A DNA stretch of 64,000 nucleotides from an uncultured Eubacteriales bacterium. Lineage in GTDB: Bacteria; Bacillota; Clostridia; Oscillospirales; Acutalibacteraceae. The notes beneath the pieces were generated by a model. That model made no database searches. It worked only from the letters and a program-made list of their open reading frames with translations, and was not told the origin of the DNA. The stretch covers positions 1 to 64,000 of the forward strand of contig CAKRRH010000004.1 of NCBI GenBank assembly GCA_934394855.1. The letters are read 5' to 3'. Positions 18,114 to 26,650 of the stretch are shown here, in pieces. Position numbers and translations under genes: made by a program. Numbering within the stretch: the first letter of the stretch is position 1; the number at the start of each line of letters is the position of its first letter.

Positions 18114-18824
18114 TTGAGCATAATCGTAGGAATTGATTCATCATCGGTCAGTGCGGGCTGTGCCGTTTTAAAAGACGGCGAGATTATTGCGCACGGATTC
18201 ATACACAACGGTCTTACCCATTCGCAAACGCTTTTGCCGCTGATCAGCGAGGTTATTGCAAAATCAAAAGCCAAGCATGACGACATTGATTATTATGCGG
18301 TCACCGTCGGTCCGGGTTCGTTCACAGGACTTCGAATCGGGCTTGCGACAATTAAAGGCATGGCGGCGCCGTTTGATACAAAATGTATCGGAATATCAAG
18401 CCTTGAAGCGGCGGCTTTTAATGCATATTGCAAGACAAAAGCAGATGATGCGGTTATTTGCGCCGTAATGGACGCACGCTGCAAGCAGGTATATAACGCG
18501 CTGTTTTGCGTAAATGACGGCAATTTGGAGCGAATCTGCGACGATCGCGCATTATCGATCGATGAGCTTAAAGCCGAGCTTGAAAAAATGAACAAAAAAG
18601 TGCTTTTATGCGGCGACGGAGTTAAAATTTGCCGTGAATCATTCGGCGACAGCTTTGAATTTGTCGAGCTTTGGGGTGAGGATGTATATGTTTCGGGGGA
18701 ATCGGTAGCAAAACTCGGAGAAAAATATATGAATTCTGCGGTTGATTATTATTCGCTTATGCCGAAATATTTAAGACTGCCCCAAGCGCAAAGAGAATTG
18801 AAGAAAAAGGCAAAATCCGACTAA
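18114..18824 (+). CDS. tsaB: tRNA threonylcarbamoyladenosine biosynthesis protein TsaB
   Basis: Inactive ASKHA-fold paralogue of TsaD that scaffolds the t6A complex. 236 residues starting IIVGIDSSSVSAGCAVL, with the YAVTVGPGSFTGLRIG segment diagnostic of TsaB. The usual rimI acetyltransferase that follows in many genomes is missing; rpiB comes next. It starts at a TTG, with the AAAGGA at the end of tsaE as ribosome binding site. Confidence 0.95.
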   Translation: MSIIVGIDSSSVSAGCAVLKDGEIIAHGFIHNGLTHSQTLLPLISEVIAKSKAKHDDIDYYAVTVGPGSFTGLRIGLATIKGMAAPFDTKCIGISSLEAAAFNAYCKTKADDAVICAVMDARCKQVYNALFCVNDGNLERICDDRALSIDELKAELEKMNKKVLLCGDGVKICRESFGDSFEFVELWGEDVYVSGESVAKLGEKYMNSAVDYYSLMPKYLRLPQAQRELKKKAKSD

Positions 18825-18849
18825 AATTTGCGAAAAACTCGCAATTTTA
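18823..18849 (+). terminator. Weak terminator-like hairpin after tsaB
   Basis: AAAATTTGCGA and TCGCAATTTT pair around AAAAC. The stem is AT-rich and followed by TAATAT rather than a long T run, so partial termination or RNA processing before rpiB is possible. Confidence 0.35.
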
Positions 18850-18884
18850 ATATATTTACAAAAATTTAAAGGACGGTTTATTTT

Positions 18885-19343
18885 ATGAGTAAGAAAATTG
18901 CAATCGGCTGCGATCACGGCGGCTTTGACCTGATGAAAAAAATCATGGCGCACCTTGATGAAAAAAATTATACCTACAAGTGCTTTGGCAGCTTTGACGG
19001 CGCATCTGTCGATTATCCCGATATTGCCGAGCCTGTTGCAAAGAGCGTTGCAAACGGCGAATTTGACTGCGGCATTTTGGTTTGCGGAACCGGAATCGGA
19101 ATGTCGATTGCCGCTAACAAGGTTAAAGGCGTTCGTGCGGCGGTAGTCAGCGAGCATTATTCATGCAAATATACCCGACTCCACAATGACGCTAACGTTT
19201 TGTGCCTCGGCGGCCGTGTCACGGGCGATATGTTGGCGCTCGATCTTGTTGATATATTTCTTGAAACAGAAGCGCAGGGCGACAGACACGCAAGAAGAAG
19301 AGAAAAAATCGCAGAAATTGAGAAAAGAGAATCAGATTTTTAA
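18885..19343 (+). CDS. rpiB: Ribose-5-phosphate isomerase B
   Basis: Interconverts ribose 5-phosphate and ribulose 5-phosphate in the non-oxidative pentose phosphate pathway. RpiB/LacAB fold with the N-terminal IAIGCDHGGFDL, the active-site Cys in GILVCGTGIGMSI, and the C-terminal HARRREKIAEIE. 152 residues, normal. The ATG follows AAAGGACGG. Confidence 0.96.
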   Translation: MSKKIAIGCDHGGFDLMKKIMAHLDEKNYTYKCFGSFDGASVDYPDIAEPVAKSVANGEFDCGILVCGTGIGMSIAANKVKGVRAAVVSEHYSCKYTRLHNDANVLCLGGRVTGDMLALDLVDIFLETEAQGDRHARRREKIAEIEKRESDF

Positions 19344-19358
19344 AGAGGCAAAATATAT

Positions 19359-20516
19359 ATGGGACTTTCATTTGAAAAGGACGAGCGTTTTGATTTTTCA
19401 AAGCTTGATGAATTTATCGCTAAAATGACGGAGGAGAGCATTTTTAATGCGTCAATGGCGGTTGTTTATAAAAATAAGCTCGTTTTCAGAAAAAATTACG
19501 GATTTAGGGATTATGATAAAAAAATCCCTGCAAGCAAGGACGACCTTTATGTTATTTATTCTTCATCAAAGGTCATCACCTGCACAGCGGCTATGAGGGC
19601 GATCGAGGACGGATTTTTGTCGCTTGACGACCCGATTTCAAAATATATTCCCGAATTTAAGACCATGACGGTCAGAGATGAGAAAACAGGAGAAGTTTAT
19701 ACTGCCAAAAAGCAAATTACGGTGGAAAATCTTTTCACAATGTCATCCGGACTTACATATGAACTTGGCAACGCTTGCATTGCAGATTATATTAGAGAAA
19801 ATCCTCATGCAAACACACTTGATGTAATCAAAAACGGCATTGCGAAGATGGAATTGATTTTTGAGCCGGGCAAGCATTATAATTACAGCCTTTCTCATGA
19901 TGTTTTGGCAGGCGTTGTCGAGGTTGCGGTCGGTGAGAAATTTGGCGATTATGTTCGCAGAGTGATTTTTGAGCCGCTCAACATGACCGATTCGACATAT
20001 CTTTTGAGCGATGTCCGTGACAAGTCAAGGATTGTTGATCAATATCGTGACGATCCCGACAAGGGAATCATCCGTGAAGGCGGCTGCGTTTATATGCTGA
20101 CCGATCGTTATGAATCGGGCGGTGCGGGTGTGATTACCTCAACCGATGATTATGTATCCTTTGTTTCGGCGCTCTCGAACTACGGCACGGCTAAAAACGG
20201 CGCTCACATATTGTCTAAGGAAAGCATTGACAATATGAAAACCAACAGGCTGACTGATGAGGAAAAGCTGGAGGGATTTTGGAAGCGATGCGACGGATAT
20301 GGATATGGTCTTGGTGTTCGCACACTCATTGACAACAAAGGCGCCCACGCTCCGATCGGCGAATTTGGATGGGACGGCGCCGCCGCAACATATACATTTG
20401 TTGATGTTGAAAATCATCTTTGCTGCTTTTTTGGTACTCAGGTTCTTGCAAGCACAGCCGCACTCGGCGCTCAGGGAAAGATGAGAGATATGATTTACGA
20501 AGCTCTCGGATTATAA
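19359..20516 (+). CDS. Serine hydrolase of the beta-lactamase/class C family
   Basis: Penicillin-binding-protein-like esterase/peptidase fold, 385 residues. The SxxK nucleophile motif is Ser68-Ser-Ser-Lys71 in VIYSSSKVI; a Tyr motif lies in HYNYSLSHD. The third motif region is FGWDGAAATY, typical of the family's glycine-rich strand. No signal peptide is seen, so a cytoplasmic location is likely. Physiological substrate unknown; antibiotic resistance should not be assumed. It lies 16 bases after rpiB and ends at a strong terminator. Confidence 0.88.
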   Translation: MGLSFEKDERFDFSKLDEFIAKMTEESIFNASMAVVYKNKLVFRKNYGFRDYDKKIPASKDDLYVIYSSSKVITCTAAMRAIEDGFLSLDDPISKYIPEFKTMTVRDEKTGEVYTAKKQITVENLFTMSSGLTYELGNACIADYIRENPHANTLDVIKNGIAKMELIFEPGKHYNYSLSHDVLAGVVEVAVGEKFGDYVRRVIFEPLNMTDSTYLLSDVRDKSRIVDQYRDDPDKGIIREGGCVYMLTDRYESGGAGVITSTDDYVSFVSALSNYGTAKNGAHILSKESIDNMKTNRLTDEEKLEGFWKRCDGYGYGLGVRTLIDNKGAHAPIGEFGWDGAAATYTFVDVENHLCCFFGTQVLASTAALGAQGKMRDMIYEALGL

Positions 20517-20526
20517 AGACATAATG

Positions 20527-20557
20527 AAAAAAGGTCATGACAAGCATGACCTTTTTT
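20527..20557. terminator. Bidirectional terminator
   Basis: AAAAAAGGTCATG, loop ACAAG, CATGACCTTTTTT. It separates the plus-strand serine hydrolase from the convergent MBL-fold gene and works in both directions. Confidence 0.9.
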
Positions 20558-20565
20558 CATTACAT

Positions 20566-21252
20566 TTATAAATCCATCTCTTCATATAGCTTTGGAACGA
20601 CCATTGACGAATAATCAAACATTTCCGGAGAATTTTCATCAAACATACCGACGTGCATCGGAACAGTAACCTTTGCACCGACTTTGTCGGCAAATCTTCG
20701 TGCGTCCGTCACATTCATATTGTTTCCGACGCCGTTTATCGGCAAAAATAATACATCAATATCCTGCGGCAGTTCGGCGAATATCTTTTCATTATAAAGA
20801 GTGTCGCCGGTGATGTAATATTTTTTCTCTCCGTCGTCAATGATAATGCCGATTGCGGTCGGTTCGGAATGAACGGCGGTTATTGCCGTGAATCTCACGC
20901 CTTTTTCTGTCCACTCCGTTCCCGGAATCATTCGCAGATAATTATGACCGTGCTTTTTGCCGACGATATTTTGATAACCCTGTGCGCTTGCCATTACGAT
21001 TATGGATTTTTCTTCGTTTTCGAGGAATCTTTCCGCTGTTTCATAATCAAGATGATCGAGATGGTCGTGGGTAAATATCATCACATCGGGTCTTATGTCA
21101 AAAAACTTCTCATCAATCAGCACCCGACGATAATTATTCGGATTTACCTTTATAACGCTGTTTGAAAGGTAAGGGTCGATCATGATCGTCAAATCTTTAT
21201 CCTTGTCCTCAAAAAGCAAGCCTGCCTGGCCGAGCCATGTAATTTTAAACAT
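20566..21252 (-). CDS. MBL-fold metal-dependent hydrolase (UlaG-like)
   Basis: Metallo-beta-lactamase-fold protein of 228 residues, similar in layout to UlaG/UPF0173. The metal motif H-x-H-x-D-H is visible as THDHLDH (His62, His64, Asp66, His67), with later ligands in AVHSEPT, TGDTLY and PMHVGMF. Cytoplasmic. Substrate unknown; lactone or phosphodiester hydrolysis is possible. Convergent with the serine hydrolase. Confidence 0.85.
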   Translation of the reverse strand: MFKITWLGQAGLLFEDKDKDLTIMIDPYLSNSVIKVNPNNYRRVLIDEKFFDIRPDVMIFTHDHLDHLDYETAERFLENEEKSIIVMASAQGYQNIVGKKHGHNYLRMIPGTEWTEKGVRFTAITAVHSEPTAIGIIIDDGEKKYYITGDTLYNEKIFAELPQDIDVLFLPINGVGNNMNVTDARRFADKVGAKVTVPMHVGMFDENSPEMFDYSSMVVPKLYEEMDL

Positions 21253-21294
21253 ATAAATTTTCCTTTTTCAAATTATCCAAAATTTTGTGACAGT

Positions 21295-21322
21295 AAAAAG
21301 GTCGGAGCAAGCTGCCCCGACC
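21295..21322 (-). terminator. Terminator of the AbrB-type regulator
   Basis: On the minus strand GGTCGGGGCAGC pairs with GCTCCGACC and is followed by TTTTT. Confidence 0.85.
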
Positions 21323-21338
21323 GAAAAAATCAATACAA

Positions 21339-21584
21339 TTACGCCATTGCTTTGATTTCATTGATGCACTTGCGGCATACGCTTTTGCCGCCTACATCTT
21401 CGATTCCTTCAACTGAACCGCAAATTGCACAAGTTCCCTGACTTTTTTCAAGGATGATCTTGTTTCCTTCAACATAGATGAGAAGAGGTGTGCCCTCGGG
21501 TATTGTCAGATTTCTTCTGATTTCCTTCGGAATTACAACTCTGCCTAACTCATCAAGTTTTCTTTCTACACCTGTTGATGCCAT
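21339..21584 (-). CDS. AbrB/SpoVT-type DNA-binding regulator with C-terminal Cys4 zinc ribbon
   Basis: 81 residues. The N-terminal swapped-hairpin AbrB domain is clear (RKLDELGRVVIPKEIRRNL, about residues 6-24). The C-terminal part has CAIC and CRKC pairs about 20 residues apart, which should bind zinc. AbrB-family proteins control transition-state and sporulation genes. It is divergent from parA with parS in the gap, so it may touch that promoter region. The start ATG has GAGAGGAAAG upstream. Confidence 0.9.
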   Translation of the reverse strand: MASTGVERKLDELGRVVIPKEIRRNLTIPEGTPLLIYVEGNKIILEKSQGTCAICGSVEGIEDVGGKSVCRKCINEIKAMA

Positions 21585-21793
21585 GTTTTTTCTTTCCTCT
21601 CTAAAGATTTCGAGCGTCTTCTTTTAATAATCCTATTTGCTCAAAAGATATTTTAATACAAATTTTGGATTTTGTAAACACAAAATGCTGATTTTTTTCA
21701 AATATTTCACATTTTTTCATATTTGTCATAACCTTACGGTGACAATTAGTTTAAGTGCACTAAAACGGGTATTTCATTCACCTTTTCAAAAAA

Positions 21794-21809
21794 TGTTCCA
21801 CGTGGAACA
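21794..21809. promoter_or_regulatory. parS centromere site
   Basis: TGTTCCACGTGGAACA is a perfect 16-bp palindrome and a close match to the ParB-binding consensus TGTTTCACGTGAAACA. It lies 107 bases upstream of parA-parB and about 7 kb from dnaA. ParB should load here and spread. Confidence 0.92.
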
Positions 21810-21854
21810 TTTTTTATTTTTTTCTTGTTATCTCTTTTATTTGGAAGTCGGTTG

Positions 21855-21863
21855 TGCTATAAT
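21855..21863 (+). promoter_or_regulatory. Extended -10 promoter of parA
   Basis: TGCTATAAT at 53 bases before the parA ATG. The -35 region is poor, as allowed for an extended -10. The nearby parS implies that ParB binding could repress it. Confidence 0.55.
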
Positions 21864-21915
21864 AATAACCGTAATTTATAAAATAATTTTAAATATGCAG
21901 GAAAAGGGTGAAAAA

Positions 21916-22692
21916 ATGGGAAAAATAATTGCGATTGTAAATCAAAAGGGCGGAGTCGGAAAAACGACGACCACAATCAATCTTGCCGCCGGAATCGGAA
22001 AATCGGGCAAAAGATGCTTGCTTATCGATATTGACCCACAGGGTAATTCGACAAGCGGTCTCGGAATCAGCAAAAGGCAGATTGAGCATTCGTCATATGA
22101 TGTGATCATCGGTGAAACCGACGCGGCAGATGCCATTATCAAGACAAAATATAAAAATGTAAACATTCTTCCATCGAGCATGGATCTCGCAGGTGCAGAG
22201 GTTGAGCTTGTCGAAGTGAAAGAACGGGAGCAATGTTTGAAAAAAGCGGTGGCAATTCAGCGAATGAATTATGATTACATTTTGCTTGACTGTCCTCCGT
22301 CTCTCGGAATGCTGACAATAAATGCGCTTGTTGCGGCTGATACTGTGCTTGTGCCGATTCAATGCGAATATTATGCGCTGGAGGGTTTGTCACAGCTGAT
22401 GAATTCGGTTCGGCAAATCAAGCGGTTATATAATTCGCAGATTGACATTGAGGGTGTTTTGCTCACAATGTATGACGGCAGACTTAATCTCACACAGCAG
22501 GTTGTAAGGGAAATCAAGCGCTTTTTCCCGAAAAAAGTGTTTAAGACGGTAATACCTCGGTCGGTAAGATTGTCAGAGGCGCCGAGTTACGGCGAGCCTA
22601 TTCAATATTATGACAAAAATTCCAAAGGCGCAATAGCTTATGATGAGCTTGCGGCGGAAATAATAAAGAATAACAAAAAGAGGGGAGATTGA
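21916..22692 (+). CDS. parA: Chromosome partitioning ATPase ParA (Soj)
   Basis: Deviant Walker ATPase that binds DNA and moves ParB-parS complexes; in Bacillus, Soj also regulates DnaA. 258 residues from the ATG at 21916 (GGGTG upstream), which starts the homologous sequence GKIIAIVNQKGGVGKTT. The frame extends 93 codons further upstream through parS and the promoter, which is not credible coding. Walker A' KGGVGKTT and Walker B YILLDCPPSLG are intact. parB follows after 3 bases. Confidence 0.97.
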   Translation: MGKIIAIVNQKGGVGKTTTTINLAAGIGKSGKRCLLIDIDPQGNSTSGLGISKRQIEHSSYDVIIGETDAADAIIKTKYKNVNILPSSMDLAGAEVELVEVKEREQCLKKAVAIQRMNYDYILLDCPPSLGMLTINALVAADTVLVPIQCEYYALEGLSQLMNSVRQIKRLYNSQIDIEGVLLTMYDGRLNLTQQVVREIKRFFPKKVFKTVIPRSVRLSEAPSYGEPIQYYDKNSKGAIAYDELAAEIIKNNKKRGD

Positions 22693-22695
22693 CAA

Positions 22696-23562
22696 ATGGC
22701 AAGAAAAAGCGGGCTCGGTCGAGGCTTTGACGCTTTGATGAATGATAACGCAAGCGACGAGACACCGGCGGTCGAACTTTTGATAACCGAAATTGAGCCG
22801 AACGCCGATCAGCCGAGAAAAATGTTTGACCAAGACGCACTTGATGAGCTGAGCGAGAACATAAAGCAATATGGACTTCTCCAGCCAATCGTTGTTCGTC
22901 CGATGATTACGGGTAATTATCAAATCGTTGCCGGTGAAAGAAGATGGCGTGCTTCTCGTCAGGCAGGGCTGAAGAAAATTCCGGTCATTATCAAAGAACT
23001 GACTGATGAAGAAACAATGGAGATTGCGCTGATTGAGAATTTGCAGCGTGAAAATCTCAATCCGATTGAAGAGGCCGAGGGATATAAACAGCTGATTGAT
23101 ACATTTGGCATGACGCAGGACGAAATAGCCAAAAGAGTCGGCAAATCACGCTCTGCGGTTGCAAATGCATTAAGATTGCTTGAACTCGGCGAATTCAAAT
23201 CATATGTTGCAACCGGTGAGATCAGCGTAGGACACGCAAAAGCAATCATGCCGCTGTCGGACAATGATAAGCGAATTGCGATCGGAATGATCAAACGAGG
23301 CGCAACGGTTCGTGATATTGAGAAATTTGTTAAAGAAACGAAAATGCCGCCTAAAAGGGGCCGTGATCCAAAGGATGTAAGCAATTCGGACAAGTTCGGC
23401 AAAGATCAATATCTCAAGGAAGTTGAAATTGCGCTGACCGACGCACTCGGAAGAAAAGTAACGGTAAATCGTGTCGGTGCTGAAAAAGGAATAATGCAGG
23501 TTGAGTTTTACAGTGAAAAGGATCTGGAAAACCTGGTGCATAAAATGTTCGGAAACATATAA
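22696..23562 (+). CDS. parB: Chromosome partitioning protein ParB (Spo0J)
   Basis: CTPase clamp that loads at parS. 288 residues: the N-terminal CTP-binding part with the catalytic box GERRWRASRQAG, the conserved LIENLQRENLNPIEEA, the central HTH (KRVGKSRSAVANALRLLEL), and a C-terminal dimerisation domain. In spore-formers it also organises the origin for chromosome entry into the forespore. serS follows closely, but separate regulation is likely. Confidence 0.97.
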   Translation: MARKSGLGRGFDALMNDNASDETPAVELLITEIEPNADQPRKMFDQDALDELSENIKQYGLLQPIVVRPMITGNYQIVAGERRWRASRQAGLKKIPVIIKELTDEETMEIALIENLQRENLNPIEEAEGYKQLIDTFGMTQDEIAKRVGKSRSAVANALRLLELGEFKSYVATGEISVGHAKAIMPLSDNDKRIAIGMIKRGATVRDIEKFVKETKMPPKRGRDPKDVSNSDKFGKDQYLKEVEIALTDALGRKVTVNRVGAEKGIMQVEFYSEKDLENLVHKMFGNI

Positions 23563-23588
23563 ACATATATAACGAAAGGATATAAATA

Positions 23589-24875
23589 ATGATTGACATT
23601 AAATTTTTAAGAGAAAACCCCGATGTTGTAAAGCAGAACATCAAAAATAAATTTCAGGATCATAAGCTTCCGCTTGTTGATGAAGTAATCGAGCTTGATA
23701 AAAAGAGCAGGGAAGTAAGACTTGAGGCGGACAACCTTCGAGGCGAGCGCAATAAAATATCAAAACAGATCGGCGCATTGATGGCTCAGGGCAAAAAGGA
23801 AGAAGCCGAGCAGACAAAGAAAAAGGTTGCGGAATTTGCGGACAAGCTAACTGAACTTGAAAAGCAGGAAGAAGAGCTTGGCGCAAAAGTAACCGAAATC
23901 ATGATGAAGATTCCGAACATAATCGACCCGTCGGTTCCGATCGGAAAAGACGACAGTGAAAATGTCGAAGTTAAGAGATATGGCGAACCGGTCGTTCCGG
24001 ATTTCGAGATTCCCTATCATACCGAAATCATGGAAAGATTCAACGGAATCGACCTTGACGCCGCAAGAAAGGTTGCGGGCAACGGATTTTATTACCTCAT
24101 GGGCGATATTGCAAGACTTCATTCGGCAGTAATCGCATATGCTCGTGATTTCATGATCAATCGTGGCTTTACCTATTGCGTTCCGCCGTTCATGATTCGC
24201 AGCAATGTCGTAACAGGTGTCATGAGCTTTGAGGAAATGGACGCAATGATGTATAAAATTGAGGGCGAGGATCTTTATCTTATCGGAACAAGCGAACATT
24301 CAATGATCGGAAAATTCATCGACACGATAAATCCTCCCGAAAAGCTCCCCTATACGCTCACAAGCTATTCACCGTGCTTCAGAAAAGAAAAAGGCGCTCA
24401 CGGAATTGAAGAGCGCGGTGTTTACAGAATACATCAGTTTGAGAAGCAGGAAATGATCGTAGTTTGCGAGCCTGAGGATTCAAAAATGTGGTTCGACAAG
24501 CTTTGGCAAAATACCGTTGATTTGTTCCGTTCGATGGACATTCCTGTAAGAACATTGGAATGCTGCTCGGGTGATTTGGCTGATTTGAAGGTTAAATCGG
24601 TTGATGTTGAAGCATGGTCGCCGAGACAGAAGAAATATTTCGAGGTTGGTTCATGCTCAAATCTCGGAGACGCACAGGCAAGACGCCTTAAAATCAGAAT
24701 CAAAGGCAGCAAGGAAAAGGGCGGAAATTATTTTGCTCATACTCTTAACAACACAGTTGTTGCTCCGCCGAGAATGTTGATTGCGTTCCTTGAAAACAAT
24801 CTCAACGAAGACGGCACGATCAATATTCCCGAAGCACTCAGACCGTATATGGGCGGAATGGATAAAATTAAATAA
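23589..24875 (+). CDS. serS: Seryl-tRNA synthetase
   Basis: Charges tRNA-Ser; class II synthetase. 428 residues. N-terminal antiparallel coiled coil arm (about 28-100), motif 2 in SPCFRKEKGAHGIEERG-RIHQFEK and motif 3 in NTVVAPPRMLIAFLEN. The position directly after parAB near the origin is common in Firmicutes. The ATG at 23589 follows GAAAGGATATAA. No T-box leader is seen, so it is probably read from the parAB promoter. Confidence 0.97.
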   Translation: MIDIKFLRENPDVVKQNIKNKFQDHKLPLVDEVIELDKKSREVRLEADNLRGERNKISKQIGALMAQGKKEEAEQTKKKVAEFADKLTELEKQEEELGAKVTEIMMKIPNIIDPSVPIGKDDSENVEVKRYGEPVVPDFEIPYHTEIMERFNGIDLDAARKVAGNGFYYLMGDIARLHSAVIAYARDFMINRGFTYCVPPFMIRSNVVTGVMSFEEMDAMMYKIEGEDLYLIGTSEHSMIGKFIDTINPPEKLPYTLTSYSPCFRKEKGAHGIEERGVYRIHQFEKQEMIVVCEPEDSKMWFDKLWQNTVDLFRSMDIPVRTLECCSGDLADLKVKSVDVEAWSPRQKKYFEVGSCSNLGDAQARRLKIRIKGSKEKGGNYFAHTLNNTVVAPPRMLIAFLENNLNEDGTINIPEALRPYMGGMDKIK

Positions 24876-24892
24876 AAGCAAATAATGCATAT

Positions 24893-24930
24893 AAAAAATC
24901 CTTTGAAAATCTAATTTCAAAGGATTTTTT
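24893..24930. terminator. Terminator after serS
   Basis: AAAAAATCCTTTGAAA, short loop, TTTCAAAGGATTTTTT. It is symmetric, so it ends both serS and the convergent acetyltransferase. Confidence 0.9.
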
Positions 24931-24943
24931 CTTTATATTCGGA

Positions 24944-25549
24944 TTATTCAAACCATGACCAATCGATTTTTTCGTTTTTATAAAAATATTCCTCATCACG
25001 CTCATTAATTTCACGCAAAACCTTGCATGGATTGCCCACGGCAACAACATTTTCGGGAATATCTTTTGTAACAATGCTTCCCGCGCCGATTACCGAATTA
25101 TCTCCGATATTAACACCGGGCATAACGATAACACCAGCACCTAACCAACAATTTCTTCCGATATGAATCGGTTTATTAAACTGGAATGCCTTTTCTCGAA
25201 GTCTCGGCAAAATCGGGTGACCGGCAGTGGCGAGAATAACATTCGGTCCGAACATAGTATGATCACCGACATAAATATGCGTATCGTCAACGCAAGTAAA
25301 ACCAAAATTAGCATAAACGCCGTTGCCTAAATGAACATGACGGCCTCCCCAATTTGAATGAAACGGCGGCTCAATATAGCAATTTTCCCCGATTTCGGCA
25401 AGCATCTGCTTTAGAAGCTCACATCTTTTGTCGTATTCCGACGGACGGGTATTGTTATAATCATAAAGCAATTCAAGACATTTTTCCTGTTCTTTAATTA
25501 TATTATCATCATTAGGGTCATAAATTCGACCGCTGTGCAGAATATCCAT
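24944..25549 (-). CDS. Sugar O-acetyltransferase (maltose/galactoside acetyltransferase type)
   Basis: Left-handed beta-helix acetyltransferase of the Maa/LacA/NodL group, transferring acetyl from acetyl-CoA to a sugar hydroxyl. About 201 residues. The catalytic His lies in TAGHP; the hexapeptide repeats run IGRNCWLGAGVIVMPG-NIGDNSVIGAGSIV, ending with the typical AVGNPCKVLREI. The ATG at 25549 has GGTGG 6 bases before it and is preferred to an ATG six codons earlier. It interrupts the usual jag-mnmE-mnmG-rsmG-parA order, whose mnmE, mnmG and rsmG genes are absent here. Confidence 0.9.
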   Translation of the reverse strand: MDILHSGRIYDPNDDNIIKEQEKCLELLYDYNNTRPSEYDKRCELLKQMLAEIGENCYIEPPFHSNWGGRHVHLGNGVYANFGFTCVDDTHIYVGDHTMFGPNVILATAGHPILPRLREKAFQFNKPIHIGRNCWLGAGVIVMPGVNIGDNSVIGAGSIVTKDIPENVVAVGNPCKVLREINERDEEYFYKNEKIDWSWFE

Positions 25550-25640
25550 TTCAACCACCAAAATCATTTTTTATTGAATTATAATCATTATCATTCAGTT
25601 TGTCAATAGATAAATAATTGATTTAGAATAAATCGGTAAA

Positions 25641-25681
25641 TAAAAAACCGGCCCGCTTCACGCACGAAACGAACCGGCTCT
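25641..25681 (-). terminator. Terminator of the jag operon
   Basis: On the minus strand AGCCGG, TTCGTTTC, a short loop, GAAGCGGG, CCGGTTTTTTAT. It ends the rpmH-rnpA-yidD-yidC-jag transcript. Confidence 0.85.
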
Positions 25682-25690
25682 GAATGTATC

Positions 25691-26608
25691 TTATTTATCT
25701 TCGTGTTTAACAACGCCGTAAAGCGGAGCTGCATTATCTTTCTTAGGCTCACGGGTAGGTTCAGCATTTACTTTATAATCGGGACGGTTTGAACGACCGC
25801 GATTATTATATCCGCCTTTTGAACCTCTGCGATCATTTCTGTAACCGCCGCGGTTAGGACGCTCGTTTGAGAATTCCTTGTTGCCGATTACAACTCTGCG
25901 ATGATCGTTTTCACCGACTGACCAGCTCTCAACGCCTTCAATTTCCTGAACCGAATTATGAATAATGCGACGTTCATAGGAATTCATCGGCTCAAGCACG
26001 ATATTTCTATGAATTCTGAGTGCTTTTTCGGCAGATTTCTTTGCAACGCTGACAAGAACGCTTTCTCTCTTTTCACGATATCCGCCCGGATTAAGAGTAA
26101 CTCTGCAATATTCATCCTTGCCACGGTTAGCGACCAACGATACAAGATGCTGAAGTGCGTCGATCGTTTCACCTTTTCTGCCGATTGCAACGCCGAGCTT
26201 CTGACCGATTATGTTGATCATAATTCCGTCGTCAATGTCTTCGACTTCTGTTTTGAAATCTCTTACACCCATAAGAGTCAGAACCTTGTCAAGATATTCA
26301 ACAACATTCTTAACTTCATCTTCGCTGAGTTTTCCGACAGGTTTATTTGTCTTTTCAGTTGATTTAACAGTCTCTGTCTTTTCAGATTTTGTGGCTTCAT
26401 CAACCATTACGGGCTCGTCCTCGACCTCTCTGAAAACTCTTACTTTAGCAAGACTGCCGCCGAAAATTCCGAGTTTTTTCTTTGTCGGCAAATCAACAAT
26501 TTCAAAATCATATTCAACATCGGAATCTGATGTTATACCAAACTGCAAAAGAGCATTTTCCTTTGCTTCTTCAACGGTTTTACCCGTTCCGAATTTTTCT
26601 ATAATCAT
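25691..26608 (-). CDS. jag: Jag/KhpB-type RNA-binding protein with RG-rich tail
   Basis: RNA-binding protein linked to cell elongation, encoded beside yidC/spoIIIJ. About 305 residues: an N-terminal Jag_N domain (MIIEKFGTGKTVEEAKENA), an acidic/Lys linker, a KH domain with GRKGETIDALQHLV, an R3H domain with the ERRIIH motif, and a C-terminal low-complexity tail of about 60 residues rich in Arg, Gly, Asn and Tyr. The ATG at 26608 follows GGAAGGAAAG; a TTG ten codons earlier would overlap that site. The tail is unusual in length. Confidence 0.93.
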   Translation of the reverse strand: MIIEKFGTGKTVEEAKENALLQFGITSDSDVEYDFEIVDLPTKKKLGIFGGSLAKVRVFREVEDEPVMVDEATKSEKTETVKSTEKTNKPVGKLSEDEVKNVVEYLDKVLTLMGVRDFKTEVEDIDDGIMINIIGQKLGVAIGRKGETIDALQHLVSLVANRGKDEYCRVTLNPGGYREKRESVLVSVAKKSAEKALRIHRNIVLEPMNSYERRIIHNSVQEIEGVESWSVGENDHRRVVIGNKEFSNERPNRGGYRNDRRGSKGGYNNRGRSNRPDYKVNAEPTREPKKDNAAPLYGVVKHEDK

Positions 26609-26650
26609 TTTGAATTTCTTTCCTTCCCTAAAGTGCAAAAAGGAGGCTGT

